Below, one piece after another: positions 9,553 through 18,278 of a stretch of 64,000 nt of DNA. Source of the DNA: Caldifarciminota bacterium (GTDB lineage Bacteria > Hydrothermota > Hydrothermia > LBFQ01 > DSFT01); NCBI GenBank assembly GCA_025060695.1, contig JANXBH010000003.1:54114-118113 (forward strand), given 5' to 3'. Under the pieces are notes generated by a model. The model was not told the origin of the DNA. It made no database searches and saw only the letters and a program-made list of their open reading frames with translations. A program made the position numbers and the translations under genes. Position 1 is the stretch's first letter. Each line of letters opens with the position of its first letter.

Positions 9553-10755
9553 ATGATTACTCTACTTGTTGATTACAAATGGGAAAACTTTTTACCATTC
9601 TCCTGGACAAGACCAATTTGGGACCTTAGAATGGGTATATTTACATTTCTTGAGAGAATTGGGAAGCTATATGGAAATGTATATGGATATACTCATAGAG
9701 AATATCTTAGAGGATTATTTCCTTCGTATTCTGAAGAAAAATGGAAAGGTCAAACCCTGCTTTTAATACCAACTATATATTTTGAAGAACCATACCCCGA
9801 TTTTAGAAGAGATAGAGATACACTATTTTTAGATAAACATAATAGACCATTTGGAGTATTTTTAAAGAGCCTTAGAGTGTTTGACTTTACCAGTAGTTTT
9901 GATGGTGAAATAGAGAAAATAGAAAGTGTAATATTATTAGATAAGCCTTGGCAACTCTTAGAGTATATACCGCATCAAATTCAAAAGGACTATAAACTAT
10001 CTGCAAAAAAATCATTTAAGCCATATAAAGGTGTAGTAATGGTTGGGACTACTGATATTTTCATAGATACAAGTGTAGAAATTGAACCTGGTGTAATAGT
10101 TGATGCAACAGCTGGACCCGTTTTTATAGATAGTGGTGCAAAAATTATGGGAAATAGCTATATTAAAGGTCCTGCATATATTGGAAAAAGTAGTATAGTA
10201 ATGCCATTAACTAAGATAGTATCTAATGTTGTAATTGGACCAGTTGTAAAAATAGGTGGTGAGATTACAAATAGTATAATATGGGGATATTCAAATAAAC
10301 AGCACGATGGTTTTTTAGGAGATAGCATTATTGCGGAGTGGGTAAATATAGGTGCAGGGACTGCATTTAGTAATTTAAAAAATACATATGGAAATATAAA
10401 GATGTACTACTATCCTGAGAAGAAGGAGATTGAAACAGGAAAACAATTTCTTGGAGCACTAATTGGACCGCATGCAAAGATTGGTATAAATTCTATAATA
10501 AATTGTGGAACAGTAATGGGTTCATTTACCTCCACTGTAGGAGACAAAATTACATCAGGCTTTATACCTGATTTTACTTGGATAGATGGCGAAAAAATGG
10601 ATGTAGAAAAAGCTATTGAAATTGCACAAAGAATGATGAGTAGAAGAGATTTTTCCCTTACCGAAAAGTATAAAGAAATGATAAAAACGATATTTATAAT
10701 GTCAAAGGAGTATAAAAAACCTGCAAAGAAAATTGCTACTAGAAAAAAGTCTTGA
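9553..10755 (+). CDS. Alternative GlmU-type nucleotidyltransferase with left-handed beta-helix
   Basis: Resembles the Bacteroidetes-type GlmU substitute, which makes UDP-N-acetylglucosamine for peptidoglycan and lipid A. The N-terminus LPFSWTRPIWDLRMGIFTFLER matches the characteristic opening with TRP and an R-x-G motif, in place of the usual GlmU G-x-G-T-R-M loop. From about residue 150 the hexapeptide repeats of a left-handed beta-helix appear (V-I-V-D-A-T, A-K-I-M-G-N), and GAGTAFSNLKN is the acetyltransferase active-site region. Length 400 residues, Lys-rich tail. Its presence supports FCB affiliation. Acetyl-CoA use and UTP use are inferred from the family. Confidence 0.82.
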   Translation: MITLLVDYKWENFLPFSWTRPIWDLRMGIFTFLERIGKLYGNVYGYTHREYLRGLFPSYSEEKWKGQTLLLIPTIYFEEPYPDFRRDRDTLFLDKHNRPFGVFLKSLRVFDFTSSFDGEIEKIESVILLDKPWQLLEYIPHQIQKDYKLSAKKSFKPYKGVVMVGTTDIFIDTSVEIEPGVIVDATAGPVFIDSGAKIMGNSYIKGPAYIGKSSIVMPLTKIVSNVVIGPVVKIGGEITNSIIWGYSNKQHDGFLGDSIIAEWVNIGAGTAFSNLKNTYGNIKMYYYPEKKEIETGKQFLGALIGPHAKIGINSIINCGTVMGSFTSTVGDKITSGFIPDFTWIDGEKMDVEKAIEIAQRMMSRRDFSLTEKYKEMIKTIFIMSKEYKKPAKKIATRKKS

Positions 10756-11059
10756 AATTATAGCAATACTAATAACAATAGTACTTGGTTTTATAAGTCA
10801 TAAAAGGAATATATTTTCACTTGAGTTTTTATTAAATTTCCTTGCATTTTCATCAGCGTGGCTACTGACAAGTTATATCCTTAAGGCAAATTTTAAAAAT
10901 CTATTTATAGTTAGTCTATACTCTACACTACTTGGAAGTTTAGTAAGGGCAATCTTATTGAAGTCAGGAGAAATACCAATTGTATTTATATTAGTTTTTT
11001 ATGGTTTTCAAACTATAATGCTTTATATTTTTAGAATAGCATTAGTTTTCCTCAAATGA
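10733..11059 (+). CDS. Small membrane protein of unknown function
   Basis: 108 residues with three or four hydrophobic helices separated by short basic loops (SHKRN, KANFKN). I do not recognise it. The TTG start overlaps the end of the GlmU-like gene by 23 bases and the stop overlaps the next ATG (ATGA), so it sits in the middle of an operon of envelope-sugar genes. A role linked to the adjacent glycosyltransferase is possible, but only position supports it. Confidence 0.6.
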   Translation: MLLEKSLEIIAILITIVLGFISHKRNIFSLEFLLNFLAFSSAWLLTSYILKANFKNLFIVSLYSTLLGSLVRAILLKSGEIPIVFILVFYGFQTIMLYIFRIALVFLK

Positions 11060-11916
11060 ATGTTAGTATAATTATTCCTGTCTATAATGGAAAAAAATTT
11101 ATTTTAAATGCAGTAAATAGTGCCTTAAAGCAGACTTACAAGGATATAGAAATTATAGTTGTAGATGACCATAGCACAGATGGAACCTATGAACTAATAA
11201 AAGATAGTTATAATGAGTATATAAAAAGCGGAATTATTAAAGTTATTAGAAATGAAAGAAACATGGAGAGGAGCTATAGTAGAAATATCGGATTTAAAAA
11301 TAGTTCTGGAAAGTATGTGTTTTTTTTAGATTATGACGATGAGTGGAAAGAAAATTATATTCAAGAAAGTTTGGAAAAACTACAACATTCAGACATTGTA
11401 TATTCCATACCAAGAATTTTTATAGATGAAAGTGGAAAAATTAGAAAAGTTTCTAAAAGGAAATACCCAAAAGATATAGATGAATTAATTTTCTCAGCAC
11501 AAATTGCATATCCTTCCGCAACCTCGTTTAAAAGAGAAAAATTTATTTATTTTAATGAAAACTATAGTCAAAGAGAAGACTGGGAATTATTCTTAAGAGC
11601 AAGACTTCAAGGACTTAATATAGAAGTTATTGACAACTACAAAGTTATGATAAGGTCGCATAATAACAGAACAAGCATAGGAAAAAGCTTTTTAGAACAT
11701 ACACTAAAGGTTTATAGAGAATACGAAAGCAGAATACCTAAAAAATATTATTCTTACTTTCTTTTTCATACCGCAGATACCTTGCTAAGATATGGAAGAC
11801 TAAAAGATGGATGGAAACTCCTATTTAAATCTATAAAGTTAAATCCAAAAATTTTACTAAATAGTAGAAGAATAGGAAGTATACTAAAAAGAGGCTTTAG
11901 AATTAGAAAAATATGA
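11056..11916 (+). CDS. Family 2 glycosyltransferase
   Basis: Cytoplasmic or membrane-associated inverting glycosyltransferase with a GT-A fold, 286 residues. The N-terminus VSIIIPVYNGKKFILNAVNS and IIVVDDHSTDGTYE give the nucleotide-binding aspartates, FFLDYDDEW is the metal-binding D-x-D-like motif, and QREDWELFLRA carries the catalytic ED-type acid. It probably adds sugars to a surface glycan. It is coupled by 4-base overlaps to genes on both sides, so it belongs to the 9553-12845 operon. Confidence 0.9.
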   Translation: MNVSIIIPVYNGKKFILNAVNSALKQTYKDIEIIVVDDHSTDGTYELIKDSYNEYIKSGIIKVIRNERNMERSYSRNIGFKNSSGKYVFFLDYDDEWKENYIQESLEKLQHSDIVYSIPRIFIDESGKIRKVSKRKYPKDIDELIFSAQIAYPSATSFKREKFIYFNENYSQREDWELFLRARLQGLNIEVIDNYKVMIRSHNNRTSIGKSFLEHTLKVYREYESRIPKKYYSYFLFHTADTLLRYGRLKDGWKLLFKSIKLNPKILLNSRRIGSILKRGFRIRKI

Positions 11917-12845
11917 ACATTTTAATAACTTACAGGGTTAAGGACGTTGAGAGAAAAATATACGAAAACTTAATAAACATAGCAAGTATATACTATGTGG
12001 AAGATGTACAAAACAATAAGGTTGAACTAAGGGATATTGATGCAATAGTATGTGCATACCCGAATAAAGAACTAAATAGGAAAGATATAGAGGAAATGAA
12101 AAAACTAAAGTACGTATTTTGTATTTTTGCAGGAATTGACCATATTCCAAAGAGTTTGTTTAGCTTGGATATAAAGATTATAGGAAATAGCGGTGGATAT
12201 TCTATAGCGGTAGCGGAGCATGTATTTGGTATGATACTATCACTTGCAAAAAATTTATGTATAAATAATGAGAAACTAAAGAAAGGTATTTTTGACCAAT
12301 CTATAAAAAATATATTGCTTTTTAATAAAATATGTGGTATTATTGGCTTTGGAGGTATAGGCAAAGAAGTAGCTAAAATAGCAAGAGCATTCGGTATGAA
12401 GGTATATGTAATAAACTCAAGTGGAAAAACTGATGAAATTGTAGACTACATTGGGACACTTTCTAATTTAGATTTTGTATTACAAAATTCAGACGTTATA
12501 GTTTTATCTATACCTCTTACAGAAAGGACGAAAAATTTAATTTCAAGAAGGGAACTTGAGATAATGAAAGAAAATGCAATTTTGATAAATGTTGCAAGGG
12601 GACATATAATTGACCAAAAAGCACTATATGAGCATATGAAAACTCACCCTAATTTTAAAGTTGGTTTAGATGTATGGTGGAATGAACCCTTAACAACGGG
12701 AAAATTTGAGCTTGAATATAACTTTTTTGAATTTGAAAACTTCATAGGTTCTCCGCACAATTCCCCTCTTGTTCCTGAAATATTTCAAATGCGAACAAAA
12801 AACATGGTAGATATTATCAAAAAAACCATTACCTCGAACTTATAA
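11913..12845 (+). CDS. D-isomer specific 2-hydroxyacid dehydrogenase
   Basis: NAD(P)-dependent oxidoreductase of the D-2-hydroxyacid dehydrogenase family, 310 residues. The Rossmann motif GIIGFGGIGKEVAKIARAFG lies near residue 143. Catalytic residues are the Arg in INVARGHIID, the Glu in VWWNEPL and the His in GSPHNSPL. The substrate is not predictable; phosphoglycerate, glyoxylate and lactate enzymes share this fold. It is the last gene of the glycan operon and overlaps the convergent transporter gene by 17 bases. Confidence 0.88.
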   Translation: MNILITYRVKDVERKIYENLINIASIYYVEDVQNNKVELRDIDAIVCAYPNKELNRKDIEEMKKLKYVFCIFAGIDHIPKSLFSLDIKIIGNSGGYSIAVAEHVFGMILSLAKNLCINNEKLKKGIFDQSIKNILLFNKICGIIGFGGIGKEVAKIARAFGMKVYVINSSGKTDEIVDYIGTLSNLDFVLQNSDVIVLSIPLTERTKNLISRRELEIMKENAILINVARGHIIDQKALYEHMKTHPNFKVGLDVWWNEPLTTGKFELEYNFFEFENFIGSPHNSPLVPEIFQMRTKNMVDIIKKTITSNL

Positions 12846-13644
12846 AAATACCAAAAATTATTAAAATTGCAGAGATAACTACATAAAATTCTATCCTCTC
12901 CCCTACTAAAACACTTAGAAGTATTAGTGAAATAATTGGTATAAAATACATCAAATTTGCAATCTTAGGAATATCTTCTTTATAACTTAGAGCTTTTGCA
13001 TAAATTATAAAAGTAATACTCATCTCAAAGAGAGCTATATATAAACTTCCTAAGATACCCAAAATATTAAATGTCAGTTTTCCGAAAAATAGTATGAAAA
13101 TACTAATATATGCGAAGCCAAAAAGAAAATTAAAAAATAGTTTCATTTCAATCTTTCTTTCATCCTTTGCACTTATTGTCCAATATAAAGACCACAAAAT
13201 AGCACAAGATATACCTATAAGAGATTTAGATATACTATCAAAGTCCAAGCTGCTAATATCACCCTTTGTAGCAAGAACAACTACACCTATAAAACTTAAA
13301 GCTATTCCTAAGATTTCATTTAGTTTAATTCGTCTTAGTATAAAAATAGCAGAAAATATTAGTAAAAAAATTTGCCAAGTGTTATTTAATATTAGCATCT
13401 CTTGACCTTTTAGCAATGAATATCCCAAAAATAGCAATATGTAATATAAAAAAGGCACAAAAAACCCAAAGTATATTGACTTTATATGGCTTTTATATTC
13501 AAAATTATGGAAGTTTCGTTTATACAAATTTATGAAAAAAAGAACAACCAAAGCAAAAAAGATAGAATAGAATACAAGACTCAAAAAATCTATGTATCTA
13601 AGAGTAATCTTAAAAGCACTTGCACTTGTCGCCCAGAACAGCAC
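12829..13644 (-). CDS. EamA/DMT-family transporter (probably starts further upstream)
   Basis: Inner-membrane permease of the drug/metabolite transporter superfamily with about ten helices in two EamA repeats (first repeat ending near VVLATKG, second beginning SLIGISCAILWSLYWTISAK). The only conventional start, GTG at 13644, cuts the first helix in half. The frame stays open upstream through residues I-K-I-K-S-S-F-L-L-A-L-I-S, which restores a normal first helix. The residue in start position would be ATT at 13681-13683, just 4 bases after a TTTTAAAATTT promoter-like element. I therefore think initiation is at ATT. Substrate unknown. Confidence 0.85.
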   Translation of the reverse strand: MLFWATSASAFKITLRYIDFLSLVFYSIFFALVVLFFINLYKRNFHNFEYKSHIKSIYFGFFVPFLYYILLFLGYSLLKGQEMLILNNTWQIFLLIFSAIFILRRIKLNEILGIALSFIGVVVLATKGDISSLDFDSISKSLIGISCAILWSLYWTISAKDERKIEMKLFFNFLFGFAYISIFILFFGKLTFNILGILGSLYIALFEMSITFIIYAKALSYKEDIPKIANLMYFIPIISLILLSVLVGERIEFYVVISAILIIFGIFISSR

Positions 13645-13687
13645 CGAAATTAATGCAAGTAAGAAACTGGATTTTATCTTAATTCTA

Positions 13688-13698
13688 AAATTTTAAAA
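13688..13698 (-). promoter_or_regulatory. Putative -10 promoter for EamA transporter
   Basis: On the minus strand TTTTAAAATTT ends 4 bases before an ATT codon that opens the full-length transporter frame. Confidence 0.45.
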
Positions 13699-13780
13699 CT
13701 TATAAATTTTATATAGAAATTCTTAAAAAATTGTCAAGAAAAGAGTGGAATAATTTACTTGATAAGGACAAGATTTAAAA

Positions 13781-13791
13781 CTTTAAAATTT
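13781..13791 (+). promoter_or_regulatory. Putative promoter for ileS
   Basis: CTTTAAAATTT ends 6 bases before the ATG at 13798. A TTGATA hexamer at 13759-13764 lies 19 bases upstream of the TAAAAT and could be a -35 element. No Shine-Dalgarno sequence. Confidence 0.55.
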
Positions 13792-13797
13792 CTGACT

Positions 13798-16533
13798 ATG
13801 AAGGAAACATTAAACCTTCCGAGAACTGATTTTCCAATGAAGGCAAATTTACCAAAAAGAGAACCAGAAATTCAAAAATTTTGGGAAAGTATAAATTTAT
13901 TCAAAAAACTTGCATATGATAGAGATGGGGAAAGTTTTATTTTACACGATGGACCGCCATATGCAAACGGTCATATTCACTTAGGACACTCAGAAAACAA
14001 AATTCTAAAGGATGTGTTTAATAAATATAAAGCTCTAAAAGGATATAGAATACCTTTTATTCCTGGATGGGATACACACGGACAACCTATTGAAAATGAA
14101 ATAATAAAAAGAGATGAAGAAGTTTCAAAATGGATAAATGATCCAGAAAAATTTAAAGACATTAACATAAAACTAAAAATTAGAGAAAAGTGTAGAATAT
14201 TTGCAAACGAATGGTTAAGTATTCAAAGAGAAGAATTTAAAAGACTTGGAATATTAGCGGACTGGCACAAGCCATATATAACAATGAATAATAACTATGA
14301 ATCAATCGAACTTGAAATACTTGCACATTTAGTAGAGGAAGGTTATATTTATAGACAAAGAATGCCGATACATTGGTGCTATCATTGTAGGACTGCGCTA
14401 TCCTTAGCTGAAATAGAATATAAAGAAAAAGAAGACCCATCTTTATATTTCTTAGTAAAACAAAAAGACGAAGACCTTTACATTTTAGTATGGACAACTA
14501 CACCTTGGACACTTATTTCAAATAGAGCATTTGCATTTTCAAAAGATACAAACTACGTAATAGTAAAACATAGAAATCTAAATATAGCACTTGCTAAAGA
14601 TTGTATAAATATCTTAGATGGAGAGTATGAAATAATTGAAGAAGTAAAAGGAACATACTTTGAGGGTAAAAAGTTTATACATCCACTATTTGAAGATTTA
14701 GAGTCCTTTGCAGTTTTTGGGGATTTTGTAAGTGTAGAAGAGGGAACCGGAATAGTTCACATTGCACCGGGACATGGAAAAGAAGACTACGAAGTTTCAA
14801 AAATATACAACTTAGAAGTATTTTCTCCAGTAGACGATTTTGGAAAATTTACAGAAGAAGCCGATAATCAAACAAAACACCCACTAAATGTAAATGGTCT
14901 TATATACTATGAGGGAGGAAATAAAGCAATAGAAAGACTAAAAGAAAAGAATTTACTATATAAACTTGAAACAACTATACATAATTATCCATTTTGTTGG
15001 CGATGCAAAAATCCATTAATTTTTAGAGCAACAAGTCAATGGTTTTTAGACTTATCTCATAAAAACTTAAAAGAAAGAGCATTAAATTATATAAAAAATG
15101 TCAATTGGTATCCAAAGGAAAGTATAAATAGAATATACAATTCAGTAAAGGAGAGACCAGACTGGGTAATATCAAGACAAAGAGTATGGGGAGTATTTAT
15201 ACCATCTATTAGATGTTTAAAGTGCAATAATTCTATACTTGATAGCAAAATAATAAAAAACGTAGCAAAATTAACTAAAGAAGAAAGTTCAGATGTATGG
15301 CTTATAAAGCCACTTGAAATTTTTCTTACTGAAAACTATAAATGTCCACATTGCTTAAATACAAGCTTTGAAAAAGAATACGATATATTAGATGTATGGT
15401 TTGATTCTGGTGCAACTGGGCTAATAGTTTTACAAACTTCAGAATATCTCAGATTTCCTGCAGATATGTACTTAGAAGGCTCAGACCAACATAGAGGCTG
15501 GTTCAACGCATCACTAATACTATCAGTAGCGGTAAAGGATGAACCTCCATATAAAGTAGTAATTACACATGGTTGGACACTTGATGAAAAAGGAAGAGCT
15601 ATGCATAAGTCCCTTGGAAATGTAATTTCACCACTTGAAGTAGTAGATAAATATGGAGCTGATGTTTTAAGACTTTGGGTAAACTCAAATGATTGGAGTG
15701 AAGATATTAGACTTGGAAATGAAATTTTAAGTAGAATAATAGATGCATATAGAAAAATTAGAAATACGTATAGATATATGCTTTCAAATCTTTATGATTT
15801 TTCAAAAGATGAAATTATTAGCTATGAAGACCTTTTAATTATAGACAAATACATATTACATAGATATGCAAAGGTTATAGAAGAAATAGAAAAATATTAT
15901 GAAAGTTTTGAGACACATAAAGTTTTTAGAACTTACTATGAATTTATAAACGATGAACTTTCCGCATTTTACTTAGATATCGTAAAAGACAGGTTATATA
16001 CCTATAAGGCTAATTCATTAGAAAGAAAAAGTGCACAAAGCGTAATATATATTATGTTAAAAGGACTCTTAGTTGCATTTTCTCCAATTTTATCACACAC
16101 TTGCGAAGAAGCATATCAGCACTTACCTTTTAAAGACTTTGAAAGTGTATTTTTAGAAAGCTTTCCAAAAATAAAAACTACTTGGATAAATGAGAAAATT
16201 GAAAAAGATTTTGAAAAACTACTAAAACTAAGAGAAAGTGCATTTATAGTCCTTGAAAAAGCAAGGCAGAACAGTCTTATAGGCTCAAACTTAGATGCAC
16301 TTTTATATATAGATACAGAAGAAGAATTTTACAAAGCTTATGAAAAAGAACTTAAGGAAATTTTAGGAATATCACAGCTTAGATTTTCAAAAGGTGGTGA
16401 TATATATAATGAGCTAAATGGGTTCAGAATTGGAGTTTCACATGCATTAGGAAGAAAATGTCAAAGGTGTTGGATGTGGTTTGAAGACTTAGAAGATGAA
16501 ATATGTAAAAAGTGTAAAAATGCGATAAGTTAG
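13798..16533 (+). CDS. ileS: Isoleucyl-tRNA synthetase
   Basis: Class I aminoacyl-tRNA synthetase charging tRNA-Ile. 911 residues from the chosen ATG. The HIGH motif is GPPYANGHIHLGH, and the KMSKS equivalent is AMHKSLGN, a variant I recall in other bacterial IleS. The CP1 editing domain includes WTTTPWTL. Zinc-binding cysteine pairs occur inside the protein (WCYHC, CLKC, CPHC) and at the C-terminus (CQRCW, CKKC). The upstream in-frame codon at 13759 was rejected because it would precede the promoter-like element, and the typical N-terminus MKETLNLPRTDFPMKANLP begins at 13798. Overlaps trmB by 4 bases. Confidence 0.97.
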   Translation: MKETLNLPRTDFPMKANLPKREPEIQKFWESINLFKKLAYDRDGESFILHDGPPYANGHIHLGHSENKILKDVFNKYKALKGYRIPFIPGWDTHGQPIENEIIKRDEEVSKWINDPEKFKDINIKLKIREKCRIFANEWLSIQREEFKRLGILADWHKPYITMNNNYESIELEILAHLVEEGYIYRQRMPIHWCYHCRTALSLAEIEYKEKEDPSLYFLVKQKDEDLYILVWTTTPWTLISNRAFAFSKDTNYVIVKHRNLNIALAKDCINILDGEYEIIEEVKGTYFEGKKFIHPLFEDLESFAVFGDFVSVEEGTGIVHIAPGHGKEDYEVSKIYNLEVFSPVDDFGKFTEEADNQTKHPLNVNGLIYYEGGNKAIERLKEKNLLYKLETTIHNYPFCWRCKNPLIFRATSQWFLDLSHKNLKERALNYIKNVNWYPKESINRIYNSVKERPDWVISRQRVWGVFIPSIRCLKCNNSILDSKIIKNVAKLTKEESSDVWLIKPLEIFLTENYKCPHCLNTSFEKEYDILDVWFDSGATGLIVLQTSEYLRFPADMYLEGSDQHRGWFNASLILSVAVKDEPPYKVVITHGWTLDEKGRAMHKSLGNVISPLEVVDKYGADVLRLWVNSNDWSEDIRLGNEILSRIIDAYRKIRNTYRYMLSNLYDFSKDEIISYEDLLIIDKYILHRYAKVIEEIEKYYESFETHKVFRTYYEFINDELSAFYLDIVKDRLYTYKANSLERKSAQSVIYIMLKGLLVAFSPILSHTCEEAYQHLPFKDFESVFLESFPKIKTTWINEKIEKDFEKLLKLRESAFIVLEKARQNSLIGSNLDALLYIDTEEEFYKAYEKELKEILGISQLRFSKGGDIYNELNGFRIGVSHALGRKCQRCWMWFEDLEDEICKKCKNAIS

Positions 16534-17432
16534 AAAGTATCTAAATTAGAAAGCCACTTAATAAATTTTATTATTCCCTCAGTTTTTAAAACTTCGCTAA
16601 AACTTGAAATTGATAAAACATATTCATTTCCCTTTTTCCTTAAATAAGTAAAAAAGTAATGTTTATATCCATTTTCTGAAAGTAAAGTTTCTATCATCCA
16701 TTCATCTTCTCTTTCAAAGCTTTTAAAAAACTTTACAACTAAATCTTCCTCAATCTTAAACACCTTTCCTTCAAGCTTCTTAAAGTCTATAAAGTTCTTT
16801 ATTTTTAAAGAAGACATACTTTCTGACCTCCTTATAGTTTTTATTGGAATATTTAATTTTGGCTCTGAAAGCTTTACCAACTTTAGGGTATATATACTTC
16901 TTTTCATCTTTAGCCACTTTTCCTCATACTTCGTTTTAATTTCTTCATGAAAGTTTTTATATTCAATAATTTCAAAACAATTTAAAACTTTTGCATTTTC
17001 AATGGTATAGTTATAAAAGTTAAAATGGTCAGTTTTAAGCTGAATAAAACCATTATATTTTAGCTTTTTTGAAAATAAGTATAGATTTTCCAGCTTTGTA
17101 AGTCTTCTGTCTTGATGTTTTTTCTTTGGCCAAGGGTCAGGAAAGTTTATATATATCTCATAAACCGAATTATCTTCTAAAAATAAATAAAATGTCCAAT
17201 ATGCATCAAGCTTTATTGAATATAAATTTTTTAGATTTTCCCTTTTTATTATTCTTGAAAGTTTTTTTATGCTTTCACCTGATATTTCAATACCAAGGAA
17301 ATTTTTATTTGGATATAACCTTGCTAAGTGTGAAATATATACACCATTTCCAAAACCTATTTCAACTACTAAATTGTCAAAATTTATTTTATTTATTCTC
17401 CTTGGGTTTATTTCTTGGATGGAACTGCTCAT
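16530..17432 (-). CDS. trmB: tRNA (guanine-N7-)-methyltransferase
   Basis: SAM-dependent enzyme that makes m7G46 in tRNA. The SAM-binding segment LVVEIGFGNGVYISHLA is near the N-terminus, and the substrate signature INFPDPWPKKKHQDRRL is unmistakable. At 300 residues it is longer than typical bacterial TrmB; about 100 extra residues after residue 195 form an unrecognised C-terminal extension. Its start lies 44 bases inside the end of xerC, implying co-transcription. Confidence 0.93.
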   Translation of the reverse strand: MSSSIQEINPRRINKINFDNLVVEIGFGNGVYISHLARLYPNKNFLGIEISGESIKKLSRIIKRENLKNLYSIKLDAYWTFYLFLEDNSVYEIYINFPDPWPKKKHQDRRLTKLENLYLFSKKLKYNGFIQLKTDHFNFYNYTIENAKVLNCFEIIEYKNFHEEIKTKYEEKWLKMKRSIYTLKLVKLSEPKLNIPIKTIRRSESMSSLKIKNFIDFKKLEGKVFKIEEDLVVKFFKSFEREDEWMIETLLSENGYKHYFFTYLRKKGNEYVLSISSFSEVLKTEGIIKFIKWLSNLDTF

Positions 17433-18240
17433 AGCTCCTTTTGATTTTATTCAAGCTAACATGAGTATATATTTGAGTTGTTGATAATTTTTTGTGTCTT
17501 AATAACATTTGAACAGCTCTAATGTCTGCACCATTATCCAATAAATGCGTAGCAAATGAGTGTCTTAGCATATGTGGATGAACTCCAGAAATTAACGCCA
17601 ATTTTTGAAATATCTTTCTTATCTTATAGTAAAGCTGAAATCTACTAATAGGAAATACTTTATCTTCCTCCTTTAGGTTTCTTTCCTTTACTATAATTTT
17701 TATAAGTTCTAAAGCATTTTTTGAAATTGGAATTATTGATTCTTTTGAACCCTTTCCAAAAACCTTAATTTGTTCGTTTTCAAAATCAATATCCTTAAGC
17801 TTTATATTACATAACTCACTTGCCCTCAAGCCAGTTGCATATAAAGTTTCAACTATTGCCTTATCAAAAACATCGTATATGTTATTAACTTTCCAATTAT
17901 CTAAAATTTTACTTAGCTGAGATTGTGAAATAGTTTTTGGTAGAAGTTTTGGAGCTTTTATTTTAGGTAATAAAACTATTGGATTTTCACTTATAACTTT
18001 TTTCTTTATTAGAAACTTAAAGAAAGAGTTTAAACTTGCTCTTTTTCTTAATATAGTTCTTTGAGAGTAGCCTTTATTAAATAGCTCTATGAAAAATGCT
18101 CTTATAATTTTCTTTTCAATTTCTTTATCTTTTAAGAAATTTAGAAATTCCAAAATATCTGTTTTATAGCTTTTAATAGTTTCTTTTGAATAATTTAGTG
18201 AATTTAATTGCTCAATAAATTCAAAAAAATATTCTCTCAA
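17389..18240 (-). CDS. xerC: Tyrosine recombinase XerC/XerD type
   Basis: Site-specific recombinase, most likely the chromosome dimer resolution enzyme. 283 residues with a SAM-like N-terminal DNA-binding domain (about 1-85) and the catalytic domain. The catalytic set is visible: Arg in ATGLRASEL, H-x-L-R-H in HMLRHSFATHLL, a His in LLRHKKLSTTQ (family usually LGH), and the Tyr nucleophile in QIYTHVS. TTG is the only start near the promoter-like CCTTAAAATTT, 6 bases downstream of it. The length and housekeeping neighbours argue against a phage or integron integrase. Confidence 0.9.
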   Translation of the reverse strand: MREYFFEFIEQLNSLNYSKETIKSYKTDILEFLNFLKDKEIEKKIIRAFFIELFNKGYSQRTILRKRASLNSFFKFLIKKKVISENPIVLLPKIKAPKLLPKTISQSQLSKILDNWKVNNIYDVFDKAIVETLYATGLRASELCNIKLKDIDFENEQIKVFGKGSKESIIPISKNALELIKIIVKERNLKEEDKVFPISRFQLYYKIRKIFQKLALISGVHPHMLRHSFATHLLDNGADIRAVQMLLRHKKLSTTQIYTHVSLNKIKRSYEQFHPRNKPKENK

Positions 18241-18246
18241 TTTATA

Positions 18247-18273
18247 AAATTTTAAGGTAAAACCTTAAACTTT
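18247..18273. promoter_or_regulatory. Bidirectional promoter between xerC and GT39-like gene
   Basis: Minus-strand CCTTAAAATTT (18247-18257) faces xerC and plus-strand CCTTAAACTTT (18263-18273) faces the 18279 gene, only 5 bases apart. Gaps to the starts are 6 and 5 bases. Confidence 0.5.
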
Positions 18274-18278
18274 TCTGC

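Noticed and set aside
11938-12364. Overlapping minus-strand open frames inside the hydroxyacid dehydrogenase gene
   Set aside because: They are antisense to a gene with all family motifs, have no start signals, and their composition is that of mirrored coding sequence.
13759-13797. Longer ileS starting at TTG 13759
   Set aside because: The promoter-like CTTTAAAATTT lies inside the extension and the normal IleS N-terminus begins at ATG 13798.
15600-15635. Altered KMSKS motif in ileS (AMHKS) as a sign of inactivity
   Set aside because: The motif keeps the key KS-L-G-N part and, as I recall, this variant occurs in other bacterial IleS proteins; all other catalytic and zinc motifs are intact.
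17389-18240. Tyrosine recombinase as sign of an integrated phage or mobile island
   Set aside because: It has the length and motifs of housekeeping XerC/D, no attachment-site repeats or phage genes are near, and neighbours are core genes.
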